Assembly (NCBI GenBank): GCA_902591665.1 | Contig: CACJBO010000005.1 | Coordinates: 16,470 to 80,469 of the forward strand | Direction of reading: 5' to 3' | Length of the DNA: 64,000 bases | Source: an uncultured SAR86 cluster bacterium | GTDB lineage: Bacteria; Pseudomonadota; Gammaproteobacteria; Magnimaribacterales; D2472 | Part shown: positions 1 to 9,929 of the stretch, piece by piece | Position numbering within the stretch: the stretch's first letter is position 1 | Layout: every line of letters starts with the position of its first letter | Notes under the pieces: model-generated | The model's database searches: none | The model's input: only the letters and a program-made list of their open reading frames with translations | Told to the model about the DNA's origin: nothing | Program-made: the position numbers and the translations under genes

Positions 1-744
1 ATCAAAGAAGCTCAAAAGGGTGTGATGTTTGCTGCATACTTAAAGTTATTAATGCCTTTGGTAATTGTGTTGCCAGGTATATGCGCAGCAATTTTATTCC
101 CAGTTCTAGAAAAATCTGATCAAGCTTATCCAACCATGATGTCTCTTTTACCAAATGGGCTATTAGGTTTAACTTTTGCAGCTCTTATTGCTGCAATTGT
201 TTCATCGTTAGCCTCTATGACAAATAGTATTAGTACTATTTTTACTATGGATATTTATAGAAAGTTTTCTAAGAATCATGTCTCTGAATCAAAATTAATC
301 AGTATTGGACGAAACACTGTTATTGTTTCTCTATTAATTGCTGTAATAGTTGCAAAGCCACTTTTAGGTAGCTTTGATTCTATATTTCAATATATCCAAA
401 ACTTTACCGGTCTTTTTACACCAGGAATATTAGTTATATTTTTAGTTGCCTTATTTTGGAATAAAGCTACAACTCTATCTACACTGGTAGCAGCTATATC
501 TTCATTAGTTTTATCTGTTTTTATAAGTTTTACTTTTCCAGAATTACCATACATACATAGAATGGGAATAGTTTTCTTTATCTCTGGATTTGCATGTTAC
601 ATGACAGCCTTGATTCAAGGATATCAAATACAGGCTAAGGCTATTGATTTAAATGGAATAGATTTTACAACTTCTAGGTCTTTCAATATAAACACAATAA
701 TCGTAGTAAGTGTTTTGGCATTTATCTATATAACTTTTGCATAA
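1..744 (+). CDS. Sodium:solute symporter (SSS family), C-terminal part
   Basis: The reading frame is open from base 1, so the gene starts outside the window and only about 247 C-terminal residues are visible. The first residues (IKEAQKGVMFAAYLKLLMP) match the interior of sodium/glucose-type SSS transporters, and six or so hydrophobic segments follow. SSS proteins use the sodium gradient to import sugars, amino acids or other small solutes across the inner membrane. It lies 9 bp before a GH3 glucosidase and in the same direction as the glucan genes, so glucose or a glucan oligosaccharide is the likely substrate; this is inferred from context. The substrate-binding half is missing from view, so specificity cannot be read. 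Confidence 0.88.
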   Translation: MKEAQKGVMFAAYLKLLMPLVIVLPGICAAILFPVLEKSDQAYPTMMSLLPNGLLGLTFAALIAAIVSSLASMTNSISTIFTMDIYRKFSKNHVSESKLISIGRNTVIVSLLIAVIVAKPLLGSFDSIFQYIQNFTGLFTPGILVIFLVALFWNKATTLSTLVAAISSLVLSVFISFTFPELPYIHRMGIVFFISGFACYMTALIQGYQIQAKAIDLNGIDFTTSRSFNINTIIVVSVLAFIYITFA

Positions 745-753
745 AAAAGAAGT

Positions 754-3294
754 ATGAAGAAAAATATTTATCTACTTACATACATTTTACTAATAACATC
801 ATGTGACAGTCATGACCCTTCATCTATAACTAACACAGAAAAGGTTGATTGGTCGAATGATAAATATTGCTCTGTTTCAGTTGATACTAAATTTATAGAT
901 AATTTAATTCAAAATATGACCTTAGAACAAAAGGTTGGGCAAATTATTATGCCTGATATTGATGAAGTTACACCTAACGATGCAAGGAAATATCAATTAG
1001 GAACCTTCTTAAATGGCGGCGGTAAATTTCCTAATAAAAACAAAAATAGCTCTGTTGAAGATTGGAAAAAGTTAAGTGAAGAGTTTTATAACGCATCTCC
1101 AGTTGTTAATGGCGTTCTTATACCAATTCTATGGGGGACTGATGCTGTTCATGGGCATAATAATGTAATTGGAGCAACGATCTTTCCCCACAATATTGGT
1201 CTAGGGTCAACTATGAATCCAGACCTTATTAAGAACATTGGTGAAGCTGTTGCGAAAGAAGTACTTTCAACAGGCATACCTTGGACTTTTGCACCAACCA
1301 TTGCCGTTCCACAAAATGATTTATGGGGAAGAACATATGAGGGTTATTCTGAAAATCCTGAATTAGTTTCTTTGCTTGGAGAAGCAATGATTCTTGGTCT
1401 TCAGGGGGAGGGTGATAGCTTCTTGGATGACAACCATGTCTTAGCCACTGCAAAACATTTTCTAGGAGATGGCGGCACTAAAGATGGCATCGATCAAGGA
1501 AATACAATCATAAGCGAACAAGAACTGAGAGATATTCATGGAGAACCTTACTTTGCTGCAATAGGTTCATGTATTCAAACTGTAATGGCAAGCTTTAATT
1601 CATGGAATGGAGAGAAAGCTCACGGTAGTGATTATCTTTTACAAAATATATTAAGAGAACAAATGGGTTTTGATGGATTAGTTGTTGGTGACTGGAACGG
1701 TCATGGACAAGTTCCAGGATGTTCAAAAGAAAACTGCCCTCAATCATTTAATGCAGGTGTTGATATTTTTATGGCACCAGATGAATGGAAACCTTTATAT
1801 AAAAATACTCTAGATCAGGCAAGAAATGGACAGATATCCATAGAGAGGCTTGATGAGGCTGTAAAAAATATATTATCAGTTAAATATTTATTAGGCATGT
1901 TTGATGGAAGAAAGCCTCATTTATATCCATATAACTATATTGGAGACAACAAACACAGAGCAATTGCAAGACAAGCTGTAAGAGAATCAATAGTCCTTCT
2001 TAAAAACAATAACAACACACTTCCTATCAAATCTGGAAAACACATCCTTGTTATTGGTGATTCTGCTAATAAAATCACAAAACATATGGGTGGGTGGACC
2101 ATTACTTGGCAGGGAAGAGAAAATCAAAATAGTGAATTTCCAAATTCTAAAAGTATTTATGAAGCTATCAAATTAAAGGCAGAAAATAATGGTGGTAGTG
2201 CTGAATTCTCAAACTCTTCTGACTATGAAAAAAAACCTGACGTAGTTATTTTTGTTTATGGTGAAGACCCTTATGCTGAAGGTGATGGCGATAGAAAGCA
2301 TATATTTTATGAAAATCAGGATAAAAGATTCTTAAAATATATGAGAGAAATTGCTGATAAAAAAATTCCATCTGTTTCTTTATTTATCTCAGGAAGACCT
2401 CTGATTGTAAATGAAGAAATTAACCTATCAGAATCTTTTGTTCAGTTGTGGCTACCTGGAACAGCTATTGAAGGAATTACAGATATTATTTTTACTAATA
2501 AAAATAATGAAATAAATTTTGATTTTAAAGGAAAATTATCATACTCATGGCCTAAGTTTTCACATCAAACAGAATTGAATTATGGAGATAAAGAATACGA
2601 TCCACTTTTCCCTTATGGTTTTGGATTAACTTATGCTGATGAAAATTACCGCGACACTATAAATATTAAAGAGACCATCCCTCAAAGAGATGAGATTACT
2701 CTTTTCTTAGGTTCTGCATATCCATCCTACAAAGAAATAATTTCATATTATGATTCTGATAAAAATGAGCAGATATACGAGGGCATAAGTGCAGACATTT
2801 ATAAAAATGAAAAAGCTGGAATTTTAATATCAAAGTTTGATTATAAAAAACAAGATGATGCAAAAAGAATAGACTTTGGTAAAAAGAACACCATGAAGTT
2901 TTGGGAAATATCTAGCGGATCGAGTGAAGATTTATCTTATATGAAAAATGGATCACTGGAGCTAATTTTAAAACCCCAATCATCATCAGATAAAAAAATT
3001 GAGCTAGTCATACAATGCTCTAAAGATGTAAATCAAATAAATATATCAGGAACAAAAGAATGCTATAAAGCATTTGATTTATCTAACTTATTAATAGATG
3101 AGCCAATTGGTGTATGGAAAAAAATAACAATGCCTTTTAGCTGTTTAAATAATGATAATTTTGAAATATCATCTATAACCTCAAGAGCAAAACTAGCAAC
3201 TAGTGGTGACTGGGTGGTCGATATTCACTCAATCAAATACCTTAATAATATGGAAATGAAAACCTGCAAATTATTATCTGAAGATTATGAGTAA
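754..3294 (+). CDS. GH3 beta-glucosidase / exo-beta-glucanase lipoprotein
   Basis: An 846-residue GH3 enzyme of the ExoP type. Residues 1-17 form a lipoprotein signal with lipobox LITSC, so it is probably anchored in the cell envelope. The N-terminal barrel holds DAVHGHNNV, the substrate motif KHFLGDGGT and the nucleophile motif VVGDWNGHG, where Asp313 is the likely nucleophile. The alpha/beta sandwich domain begins near residue 400 (ESIVLLKN), and a further beta-rich domain of about 180 residues follows, as in marine and Pseudoalteromonas ExoP enzymes. Expected reaction: release of glucose from the non-reducing end of beta-1,3 or beta-1,4 glucans. It overlaps the downstream glucokinase by 8 bp, so hydrolysis and glucose phosphorylation are coupled in one operon. 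Confidence 0.93.
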   Translation: MKKNIYLLTYILLITSCDSHDPSSITNTEKVDWSNDKYCSVSVDTKFIDNLIQNMTLEQKVGQIIMPDIDEVTPNDARKYQLGTFLNGGGKFPNKNKNSSVEDWKKLSEEFYNASPVVNGVLIPILWGTDAVHGHNNVIGATIFPHNIGLGSTMNPDLIKNIGEAVAKEVLSTGIPWTFAPTIAVPQNDLWGRTYEGYSENPELVSLLGEAMILGLQGEGDSFLDDNHVLATAKHFLGDGGTKDGIDQGNTIISEQELRDIHGEPYFAAIGSCIQTVMASFNSWNGEKAHGSDYLLQNILREQMGFDGLVVGDWNGHGQVPGCSKENCPQSFNAGVDIFMAPDEWKPLYKNTLDQARNGQISIERLDEAVKNILSVKYLLGMFDGRKPHLYPYNYIGDNKHRAIARQAVRESIVLLKNNNNTLPIKSGKHILVIGDSANKITKHMGGWTITWQGRENQNSEFPNSKSIYEAIKLKAENNGGSAEFSNSSDYEKKPDVVIFVYGEDPYAEGDGDRKHIFYENQDKRFLKYMREIADKKIPSVSLFISGRPLIVNEEINLSESFVQLWLPGTAIEGITDIIFTNKNNEINFDFKGKLSYSWPKFSHQTELNYGDKEYDPLFPYGFGLTYADENYRDTINIKETIPQRDEITLFLGSAYPSYKEIISYYDSDKNEQIYEGISADIYKNEKAGILISKFDYKKQDDAKRIDFGKKNTMKFWEISSGSSEDLSYMKNGSLELILKPQSSSDKKIELVIQCSKDVNQINISGTKECYKAFDLSNLLIDEPIGVWKKITMPFSCLNNDNFEISSITSRAKLATSGDWVVDIHSIKYLNNMEMKTCKLLSEDYE

Positions 3295-4204
3295 AGTTTT
3301 ATTAATAGATATTGGTGGCACAAATTTAAGATACGCATATTCCGATGGCAATTATTCATCTCTAAATGACACAAACAAGATTCAATTGTCTTGTATTAAA
3401 GGCTTTGATGAAATTCTAACTAATTTAACAAAAGAGAAGGATGTAGATTCTTTGGTTATTTCAGTGGCTGGTCCAAAGATTAATGGCTCAATTACTATGA
3501 CTAATAGAGATTTTTCTATTAATGAACAAGATATTAAAAATACTTTTAAGTTTAAATCATGTTATTTATTAAATGATTGGGAATCAATTGGTCATAGCTT
3601 AGCTGCCTATGACAGCTCAGATGTTGCGATTATTAAAGATGGAACTGAGTTTAATGATAATAGCTTTTTTATTGGTCCAGGTACTGGCCTTGGAGCTGCG
3701 TTATTGATAGGTGATGACAATGTTATTCCTACAGAAATAGGTAATACAACAGGATTAACTAAGGCTTTATTGAAAAATTATGCAATTGATAATGCAGATC
3801 ATTTCAGAACCCTAGAAGACGTTTTATCAGGCAAAGCAATATCTGACATCTATGAATATAAAACTGGTCAAAGATTAAGCTCTGAAGACATTGTTCAAAG
3901 ATATGGATCTGATGATGAAATGGCTAATTATGTTATTGATGGCTTTGTAAAATCTTTAGCTGAAACTATTTCAGACATGGCTCTTACATTTATTGCAGGA
4001 AGGGGTATCTACATTGCAGGCGGACTAATAAGATCAATATTTCAAATTATGGATAAAGAAAAATTTATAGAATACTTTTATGGTGATAAAAAATTAGTTC
4101 ATTTACAAATTTTAGAAATGATAAAGATTGGTATTGTTGAAAAAGAACATGCCTGTCTGCACGGAAATTTAAACTTTTATAAAAAACATATAAATAAGGC
4201 TTAA
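3287..4204 (+). CDS. glk: Glucokinase (ROK-independent Glk family)
   Basis: 305 residues, the usual size of bacterial glucokinase. The N-terminal phosphate-binding loop LLIDIGGTNLRYA and the later FIGPGTGLGAALL motif are those of Pfam glucokinase (Glk), rather than the zinc-binding ROK kinases. It phosphorylates glucose with ATP to glucose 6-phosphate in the cytosol. The start overlaps the end of the GH3 gene by 8 bp, and the next gene starts 8 bp after its stop, so translation is probably coupled. Glucose made by the GH3 and by the phosphorylase reaction's remainder would be its source. Confidence 0.92.
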   Translation: MSKVLLIDIGGTNLRYAYSDGNYSSLNDTNKIQLSCIKGFDEILTNLTKEKDVDSLVISVAGPKINGSITMTNRDFSINEQDIKNTFKFKSCYLLNDWESIGHSLAAYDSSDVAIIKDGTEFNDNSFFIGPGTGLGAALLIGDDNVIPTEIGNTTGLTKALLKNYAIDNADHFRTLEDVLSGKAISDIYEYKTGQRLSSEDIVQRYGSDDEMANYVIDGFVKSLAETISDMALTFIAGRGIYIAGGLIRSIFQIMDKEKFIEYFYGDKKLVHLQILEMIKIGIVEKEHACLHGNLNFYKKHINKA

Positions 4205-4211
4205 TTAAATC

Positions 4212-7200
4212 ATGAGCAAAATAAAAGAGTTATATCTTGGCGATAATCTTATTAATTCCTCAGACATAGAAATATCTGGAAAAGAAGTTGTTATAAACAA
4301 TGAAAACTTTTATAAGATTTCAAATGTGAACAAAATGAGACCTTTTTTCATGAGCATTGTGAGTGCTTATGATCATTGGTTATTTATTTCATCCTCTGGC
4401 GCCTTAAGTGCTGGAAGAAAGAACAGTAATAATTCACTATTCCCTTATTATACTGATGACAAGATATCAGAATCCTATGAGGTAACAGGCGGTAAATCTA
4501 TATTCCATATTAATAAAGGTGGTAAAAATTTCTTGTGGGAACCTTTTACAAAGTCATCAGATCTTATCTATAAAACTGAAAGAAATCTTTATAAAAATTT
4601 AAGAGGAAATAAGGTTATTTTTGAGGAGATTAATAATACGCTATGTATTAAATTTTCTTATCAGTGGACAACATGTGACAGGTACGGTTTTGTAAAAACC
4701 TCTTCTTTAAAAAATCTTAATAAAGAAAACATTTCTGTATCTATATTAGATGGGTTTCAAAACATCTTACCTTGGGGTCTTAATGAGGGAATTCAGGCAA
4801 ATACTAGTAATTTAGCAGATGCTTATAAAAGAAATGAACTGGATTCAGAATCAAAAATAGGTATTTTTGCATTGAGTGCAACTATCGTAGATCGTGCAGA
4901 GCCAAGTGAGGCCTTAAAAGCTAATATAGTTTTCCATCTTGGTCTTGATAATGCCAAGATTTTACTTTCATCAGGCCAACTTGATCAATTTAGAAAAGGT
5001 CATGAAATAAAAGAAGAATTTGATATAAAAGCTGAAAGAGGAGCTTATTTTATAAATTCTGAAATTTCTTTAGCATGCGACGAAAAAAAAGAATGGTTGT
5101 TTGCTGCAGATATTAATAAGTCTTCTTCAGATATAGCGGCTCTTAAAAAAGAATTAATCACAAATAATGAATTAACAGAAAAAGTAAATAATGAAATTCT
5201 TAATTCATCCAATGAATTATATAAATTAGTAGGGTCATCTGATGGTATTCAGCTTTCAACCGATAGAAGAAGAAATATAAGACACTTTGCAAATACTCTT
5301 TTTAACATTATGAGAGGAGGAATCTTCGATAAAGATTATCAAATTGAAAAAGATGATTTTATAAAATATATAACCAATGCAAATGTTAAATGTGGCAATA
5401 AAATGAGCTCAACATTTATCTCATGGCCTGATATTTTTGATTTAACTTTTTTAAGAGATTCTATTAACAAGAGCAATTCAAATACTTTTAAAAGGCTTGC
5501 TACTGAATATTTACCAATTAAATTTAGTAGAAGACACGGTGATCCAAGTAGACCCTGGAATAAATTTTCAATAAATACTCGTGATGATATGACAGGTGAG
5601 AAGGTTCTTGATTATCAAGGTAACTGGAGAGATATTTTTCAAAATTGGGAGGCTCTGGCTTATTCATATCCTCAATTCATTGATGGAATGATTTATAGAT
5701 TCCTTAACGCTTCAACCTTTGATGGCTATAATCCATACAGACTCACTAAAGATGGATTTGACTGGGAGACTATAGAACCTGATAACCCATGGTCATATAT
5801 TGGCTACTGGGGAGACCATCAAATTATCTACTTATTAAAATTTTTAGAAATCTCTGAAAATTATTTTCCTCAAAGACTTAACTCATTTCTTAATAAAGAT
5901 GACTTTGTATATGCCAACGTTCCCTATGAGATCAAGGACTATAAATCTATTTATAAAGACCCTAAAAACACCATAGATTTTAATTTTGAGTTAGCAGAAG
6001 AAATTGAAAATAACAGACTAAAAGAAGGCGCTGATGGAGCTATTCTAAAAAACTATCAGGGTTTTATACACGAAGTAAATTTTTTAGAAAAAATTCTTTC
6101 AACTGTCTTAGCAAAGCTATCAAACTTTGTTCCTGGAGCTGGTATTTGGATGAATACTCAAAGACCTGAGTGGAATGATGCTAATAATGCACTTGTTGGA
6201 AATGGCGTTTCAATGGTAACTCTTTATTATCTGAGACGCTTTTTAAGTTTTTTTGTTAAAGTTCTTAATCACGATAAATCTTCTTCATTTGAAATTTCAA
6301 CAGAGTTATTTCATTTTTTTGAAAAACTAAACTCATCTTTCAGCTCTATTGAATCTGATTTAAATGACAAAAAAAGAAAGCAATTTGTGGATGAAGTGGG
6401 TGAGGTTGCAGCTGAATACAGAGATAGAATTTATACCTCTTACTTTTCTGGGACCAAAGACTCTCTAGATAGGGATAGAATTATTCATTTTTTTGAAACT
6501 GTTCTTAATGTCCTAGATAAAACAATAGATTCAAATAAAAGAAAAGATGGCCTTTATCATGCATACAATCTAATAAATCTTGAAGAGCATGAAATTACAA
6601 TAGATAGACTTTCTGAAATGCTTGAAGGCCAAGTTGGTGTTTTGAGTTCGGGTTATCTTTCTCAGGAGGAGTCTTTATCTGTATTAGATAGCCTTAAGAA
6701 AAGTGATCTATTCTGGGACAAGCAATACAGTTATATTCTTTACCCTAATAAAGAATTATTAGGATTTATGAATAAAAATATTGTTCCTGAGGCAGAGTTA
6801 AAAAAATCAGATTTACTTAGTAATCTAATTAAAGATGGCAATAAGCAAATCATTGAAAAAGATATTAATGATAAATTCCATTTTAATGGATTATTCCACA
6901 ACGCTGGCTGTTTAGTTGAAGAGCTCGCTAAATTACCTCCCAAATATCAAGAGCTTGTAGTTAAAGATAAAAATACGGTTCTCGAAATATTTGAAAATGT
7001 TTTTGATCATAAATCCTTTACTGGAAGGTCAGGAACTTTTTATGGTTATGAGGGTCTAGGTTCTATTTACTGGCATATGGTATCTAAACTTTTATTAGCA
7101 TCTGCTGAAGTTACTCAGCAGTCTATTCTTGAGAAAAGTGATCCAAAAATGATTGGAAGATTTTTTGATCATTATTTTGAGATTAATGAAGGCATTGGTG

Positions 7201-7658
7201 TGAATAAGTCTCCAGAATTGTATGGTGCTTTTCCTACAGACCCATACTCTCATACACCAAGAGGAAGAGGTGTGCAGCAGCCGGGTATGACTGGCCAGGT
7301 AAAAGAAGATATTGTTAGTAGATTTTATGAGTTAGGTTTTTTTGTTAATGATGGAAAAATTACCTTTGATCCAACAATATTAAGAAAGTCAGAATTTATT
7401 GAAGAAGAAAAGTCATTTAAATATGTAAATTTAGAAAATGAAATAAATTATATAGAGCTAGATAAGCATTCATTAGCCTTTACTGTTTGCCAAGTGCCAG
7501 TAATTTATAACTTATCAGACAAAGAGAATATAAGGATTTCTTATATGAATAATTCTGATAAAACAATTGAGGGTCATGAATTAGATATTGAGAATTCGGA
7601 AAGTATTTTTAACAGAACTAATTTAATTAAGGCTGTATATGTAAGTATTGTGAAATGA
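4212..7658 (+). CDS. Large GH149-like beta-1,3-glucan phosphorylase (candidate)
   Basis: A 1148-residue protein without a signal peptide, so cytosolic. Its length and gene neighbours (GH3, GH17, glucokinase) match family GH149, beta-1,3-oligoglucan phosphorylases related to GH94. Visible conserved-looking blocks are RRHGDPSRPWNKF near residue 438, GYWGDHQIIYLLKF near 534, and PEWNDANNALVGNG around residue 652. The Asp at 656 in the WND motif sits where GH94-type phosphorylases carry the general acid. Expected reaction: beta-1,3-glucan plus phosphate gives alpha-glucose 1-phosphate and a shortened chain. Family assignment rests on remembered motifs and context, not on a search. An alternative is an uncharacterised GH94-clan enzyme with another linkage specificity. 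Confidence 0.62.
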   Translation: MSKIKELYLGDNLINSSDIEISGKEVVINNENFYKISNVNKMRPFFMSIVSAYDHWLFISSSGALSAGRKNSNNSLFPYYTDDKISESYEVTGGKSIFHINKGGKNFLWEPFTKSSDLIYKTERNLYKNLRGNKVIFEEINNTLCIKFSYQWTTCDRYGFVKTSSLKNLNKENISVSILDGFQNILPWGLNEGIQANTSNLADAYKRNELDSESKIGIFALSATIVDRAEPSEALKANIVFHLGLDNAKILLSSGQLDQFRKGHEIKEEFDIKAERGAYFINSEISLACDEKKEWLFAADINKSSSDIAALKKELITNNELTEKVNNEILNSSNELYKLVGSSDGIQLSTDRRRNIRHFANTLFNIMRGGIFDKDYQIEKDDFIKYITNANVKCGNKMSSTFISWPDIFDLTFLRDSINKSNSNTFKRLATEYLPIKFSRRHGDPSRPWNKFSINTRDDMTGEKVLDYQGNWRDIFQNWEALAYSYPQFIDGMIYRFLNASTFDGYNPYRLTKDGFDWETIEPDNPWSYIGYWGDHQIIYLLKFLEISENYFPQRLNSFLNKDDFVYANVPYEIKDYKSIYKDPKNTIDFNFELAEEIENNRLKEGADGAILKNYQGFIHEVNFLEKILSTVLAKLSNFVPGAGIWMNTQRPEWNDANNALVGNGVSMVTLYYLRRFLSFFVKVLNHDKSSSFEISTELFHFFEKLNSSFSSIESDLNDKKRKQFVDEVGEVAAEYRDRIYTSYFSGTKDSLDRDRIIHFFETVLNVLDKTIDSNKRKDGLYHAYNLINLEEHEITIDRLSEMLEGQVGVLSSGYLSQEESLSVLDSLKKSDLFWDKQYSYILYPNKELLGFMNKNIVPEAELKKSDLLSNLIKDGNKQIIEKDINDKFHFNGLFHNAGCLVEELAKLPPKYQELVVKDKNTVLEIFENVFDHKSFTGRSGTFYGYEGLGSIYWHMVSKLLLASAEVTQQSILEKSDPKMIGRFFDHYFEINEGIGVNKSPELYGAFPTDPYSHTPRGRGVQQPGMTGQVKEDIVSRFYELGFFVNDGKITFDPTILRKSEFIEEEKSFKYVNLENEINYIELDKHSLAFTVCQVPVIYNLSDKENIRISYMNNSDKTIEGHELDIENSESIFNRTNLIKAVYVSIVK

Positions 7659-8905
7659 AGAAAATAAGATACTTTATTATTTCTTTATTTCTGCTTGCTT
7701 CATGCAGTCAATCTGGAGACTTGAGTATGGATAAGAGTGCAAAAGAGTTTATAGGAAATCCTGATTATCCTGCAATTTCCTATGGAGGTTACAGAGAAAA
7801 ATCACGTGAACAACAACCTACAATTAATGAAATCAAAGAAGATCTCCTTATTATGCATGCTCAAGGGTTTAGAGTTTTTAGAACTTATGATCTTCATCAT
7901 CCTTTTGCAGAGAATACGCTAAAAGCTATTAGAGAAATTAAGCAAGCTGATTCAGATTTTGAAATGTATGTGATGCTTGGTGCTTGGATTCAATGCAAGG
8001 ATGCATTTACCGAAAATCCAATACATGAAGAAGAGGATTTTGAAGGCAATAAATTTGAGATCACTGAGGCAGTAAGGCTAGCTCAAGAGTACCCAGATAT
8101 CGTAAAAATCATCGCAGTTGGTAATGAGGCTATGGTTCATTGGGCATGGAGCTATCATGTACCACCAAAATTTGTTCTAAAGTGGGTGAAATATCTTCAA
8201 GAACTGAAAGCTAGCGGCGATCTAAATGATGATTTATGGGTTACAAGTTCTGATAATTTTGCCTCATGGGGTGGAGGTTCAGATGACTATCATAATGATG
8301 ATTTAGATGAGCTTATTAGATCGGTAGATTTTGTATCTATGCATACTTATGCTTTTCATGACACTCATTACAATCCTAGTTTTTGGAATCTTGATGCCAT
8401 ACCAGAAAATGTAGATAAACAAGATACTATCAAACAGGCTATGAAAAGTGCGGTTGATTATGAACTCAATCAGTTTGATAGTGTAAAAAAATACGTACAC
8501 GAAATTGATCCATCAAAAGAAGTTCATATTGGAGAAACAGGTTGGTCTAGTGTTGCTTCTGAGTTATATGGATATGGTGGAACTGAAGCAGCTGATGAGT
8601 ACAAATTAGGTTTGTACTACCAGATGATTTCAGATATTTGTTACTCAATGTCACTTACTTGTTTTTATTTTTCAGCGTTTAATGAACCATGGAAGGATTC
8701 AACAAATGAAAATGGATCTGAAAATCATTTTGGACTCTTTACTGTAGAAGGTAAGGCAAAATATCCATTATGGGAGCAAGTTGATAATGGAGTTTTTAAC
8801 AACTTAACCAGAGGCGGTAATCCAATAGAAAAAACATATAACGGAAATTTTGAAGCACTTTTAAAAGATTCCAACATTCCGCCGATTAGAATCAAAGAAG
8901 AATAA
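7655..8905 (+). CDS. GH17 beta-1,3-glucanase lipoprotein
   Basis: 416 residues starting with a lipoprotein signal (lipobox LLASC near residue 17), so an envelope-anchored enzyme. The clan GH-A barrel of GH17 is recognised from AVGNEAMVHW, where Glu158 is the probable acid/base, and HIGETGWSS, where Glu294 is the probable nucleophile. GH17 enzymes cleave beta-1,3-glucans such as laminarin internally or transfer glucanosyl units. The start codon overlaps the preceding stop as ATGA, and the next gene begins 2 bp after its end. It would shorten polymer to oligosaccharides before import. Confidence 0.88.
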   Translation: MKKIRYFIISLFLLASCSQSGDLSMDKSAKEFIGNPDYPAISYGGYREKSREQQPTINEIKEDLLIMHAQGFRVFRTYDLHHPFAENTLKAIREIKQADSDFEMYVMLGAWIQCKDAFTENPIHEEEDFEGNKFEITEAVRLAQEYPDIVKIIAVGNEAMVHWAWSYHVPPKFVLKWVKYLQELKASGDLNDDLWVTSSDNFASWGGGSDDYHNDDLDELIRSVDFVSMHTYAFHDTHYNPSFWNLDAIPENVDKQDTIKQAMKSAVDYELNQFDSVKKYVHEIDPSKEVHIGETGWSSVASELYGYGGTEAADEYKLGLYYQMISDICYSMSLTCFYFSAFNEPWKDSTNENGSENHFGLFTVEGKAKYPLWEQVDNGVFNNLTRGGNPIEKTYNGNFEALLKDSNIPPIRIKEE

Positions 8906-8907
8906 TC

Positions 8908-9903
8908 ATGAAAAATAGTTTTATATTTACTTTTTTATTCTTTTCTATTTTTTCATTTGGTATTGAAGTTGAGATTAAAGACAACAAAATGATTGTTGAT
9001 GGTAAACCATTTTATATGAAAGGAATTTGCTATCATCCTGTAAAAATTGGAAAAACAAAAAGAAGTTTTGAATCTCTTACAGAAGACTTAATTCTAATAA
9101 AAGAAGCTGGTATTAACACACTAAGAGTTTATGAGCCTATTGATGATATTGATGTGCTTGATGAGCTTCAAGCTGCTGGAGTTAAAGTTGTAATAAGTTT
9201 TGGATATAACCAAAAAGGGCGATTCGATATTGTTTCAGGAACTTTTATAGACTATGTAAAAAAATATAAAAATCATGAGGCCATCCTTATGTGGGAACTT
9301 GGCAATGAATATAATTACAATCCTCAATGGTTTAGTGGCGATATCAATAACTGGTACAAAGCAATGGAGTTAGTATCCAGAATGATTCAAATTGAGGATC
9401 CTAATAGATTGGTATCTTCTGCTCACGGTGATTTGCCAAGCAAAGATGCAATTAGTATTGCATCTAGCGTTCAAGTTTGGGGAATGAATGTTTACAGATG
9501 GGATGAGCCAGAATCAATCTTTAACGAATGGAAAGCAATTAGTGACAAGCCTATGTATTTTGCAGAGCTAGGTGCAGATAGTTATATGACTAAATCAACA
9601 GAAAAGTATACAAAAGGTGAGAACCAACTCGCTCAAGCTGATGCTAATAAAATAATTTTAGATAAAGTTTTATCAAATAGTGATAGGAATATTGGATCAT
9701 TTGTTTTTCAATTTACTGACGGTCTATGGAAAGCAGGAAACCCTGCTAAGCAAGATACTGGTGGATCTGCACCAAATAGTGACGGCACTCCTTATGATGG
9801 AACTGCAAATGAAGAATTTTGGGGAATAGTAGATATTAATAGAAATAAAAAAATAACCTTTGATGTTGTAAAAGATGCGTATGTAAACTTTGACATCAAT
9901 TAA
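8908..9903 (+). CDS. Exported clan GH-A glycosidase, family not settled
   Basis: 331 residues with a Sec signal peptide of about 19 residues and no lipobox. The body is a TIM barrel resembling the GH2 C-terminal/GH5-like group: LTEDLILIKEAGINTLRVY on the early strands, MWELGNEYN with Glu134 as probable acid/base, and YFAELGADS with Glu220 as probable nucleophile. The short length means no extra beta-sandwich domains. Clan GH-A families acting on beta-1,3-glucan (GH17, GH30, GH128, GH157, GH158) or GH72-type transglycosylases share this layout, and I cannot choose among them. Its place between a GH17 lipoprotein and a sugar symporter makes a periplasmic beta-glucan endo-enzyme or transglycosylase most likely. 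Confidence 0.72.
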   Translation: MKNSFIFTFLFFSIFSFGIEVEIKDNKMIVDGKPFYMKGICYHPVKIGKTKRSFESLTEDLILIKEAGINTLRVYEPIDDIDVLDELQAAGVKVVISFGYNQKGRFDIVSGTFIDYVKKYKNHEAILMWELGNEYNYNPQWFSGDINNWYKAMELVSRMIQIEDPNRLVSSAHGDLPSKDAISIASSVQVWGMNVYRWDEPESIFNEWKAISDKPMYFAELGADSYMTKSTEKYTKGENQLAQADANKIILDKVLSNSDRNIGSFVFQFTDGLWKAGNPAKQDTGGSAPNSDGTPYDGTANEEFWGIVDINRNKKITFDVVKDAYVNFDIN

Positions 9904-9929
9904 GTATATGAATTCAAGGGGGAGTTCAT

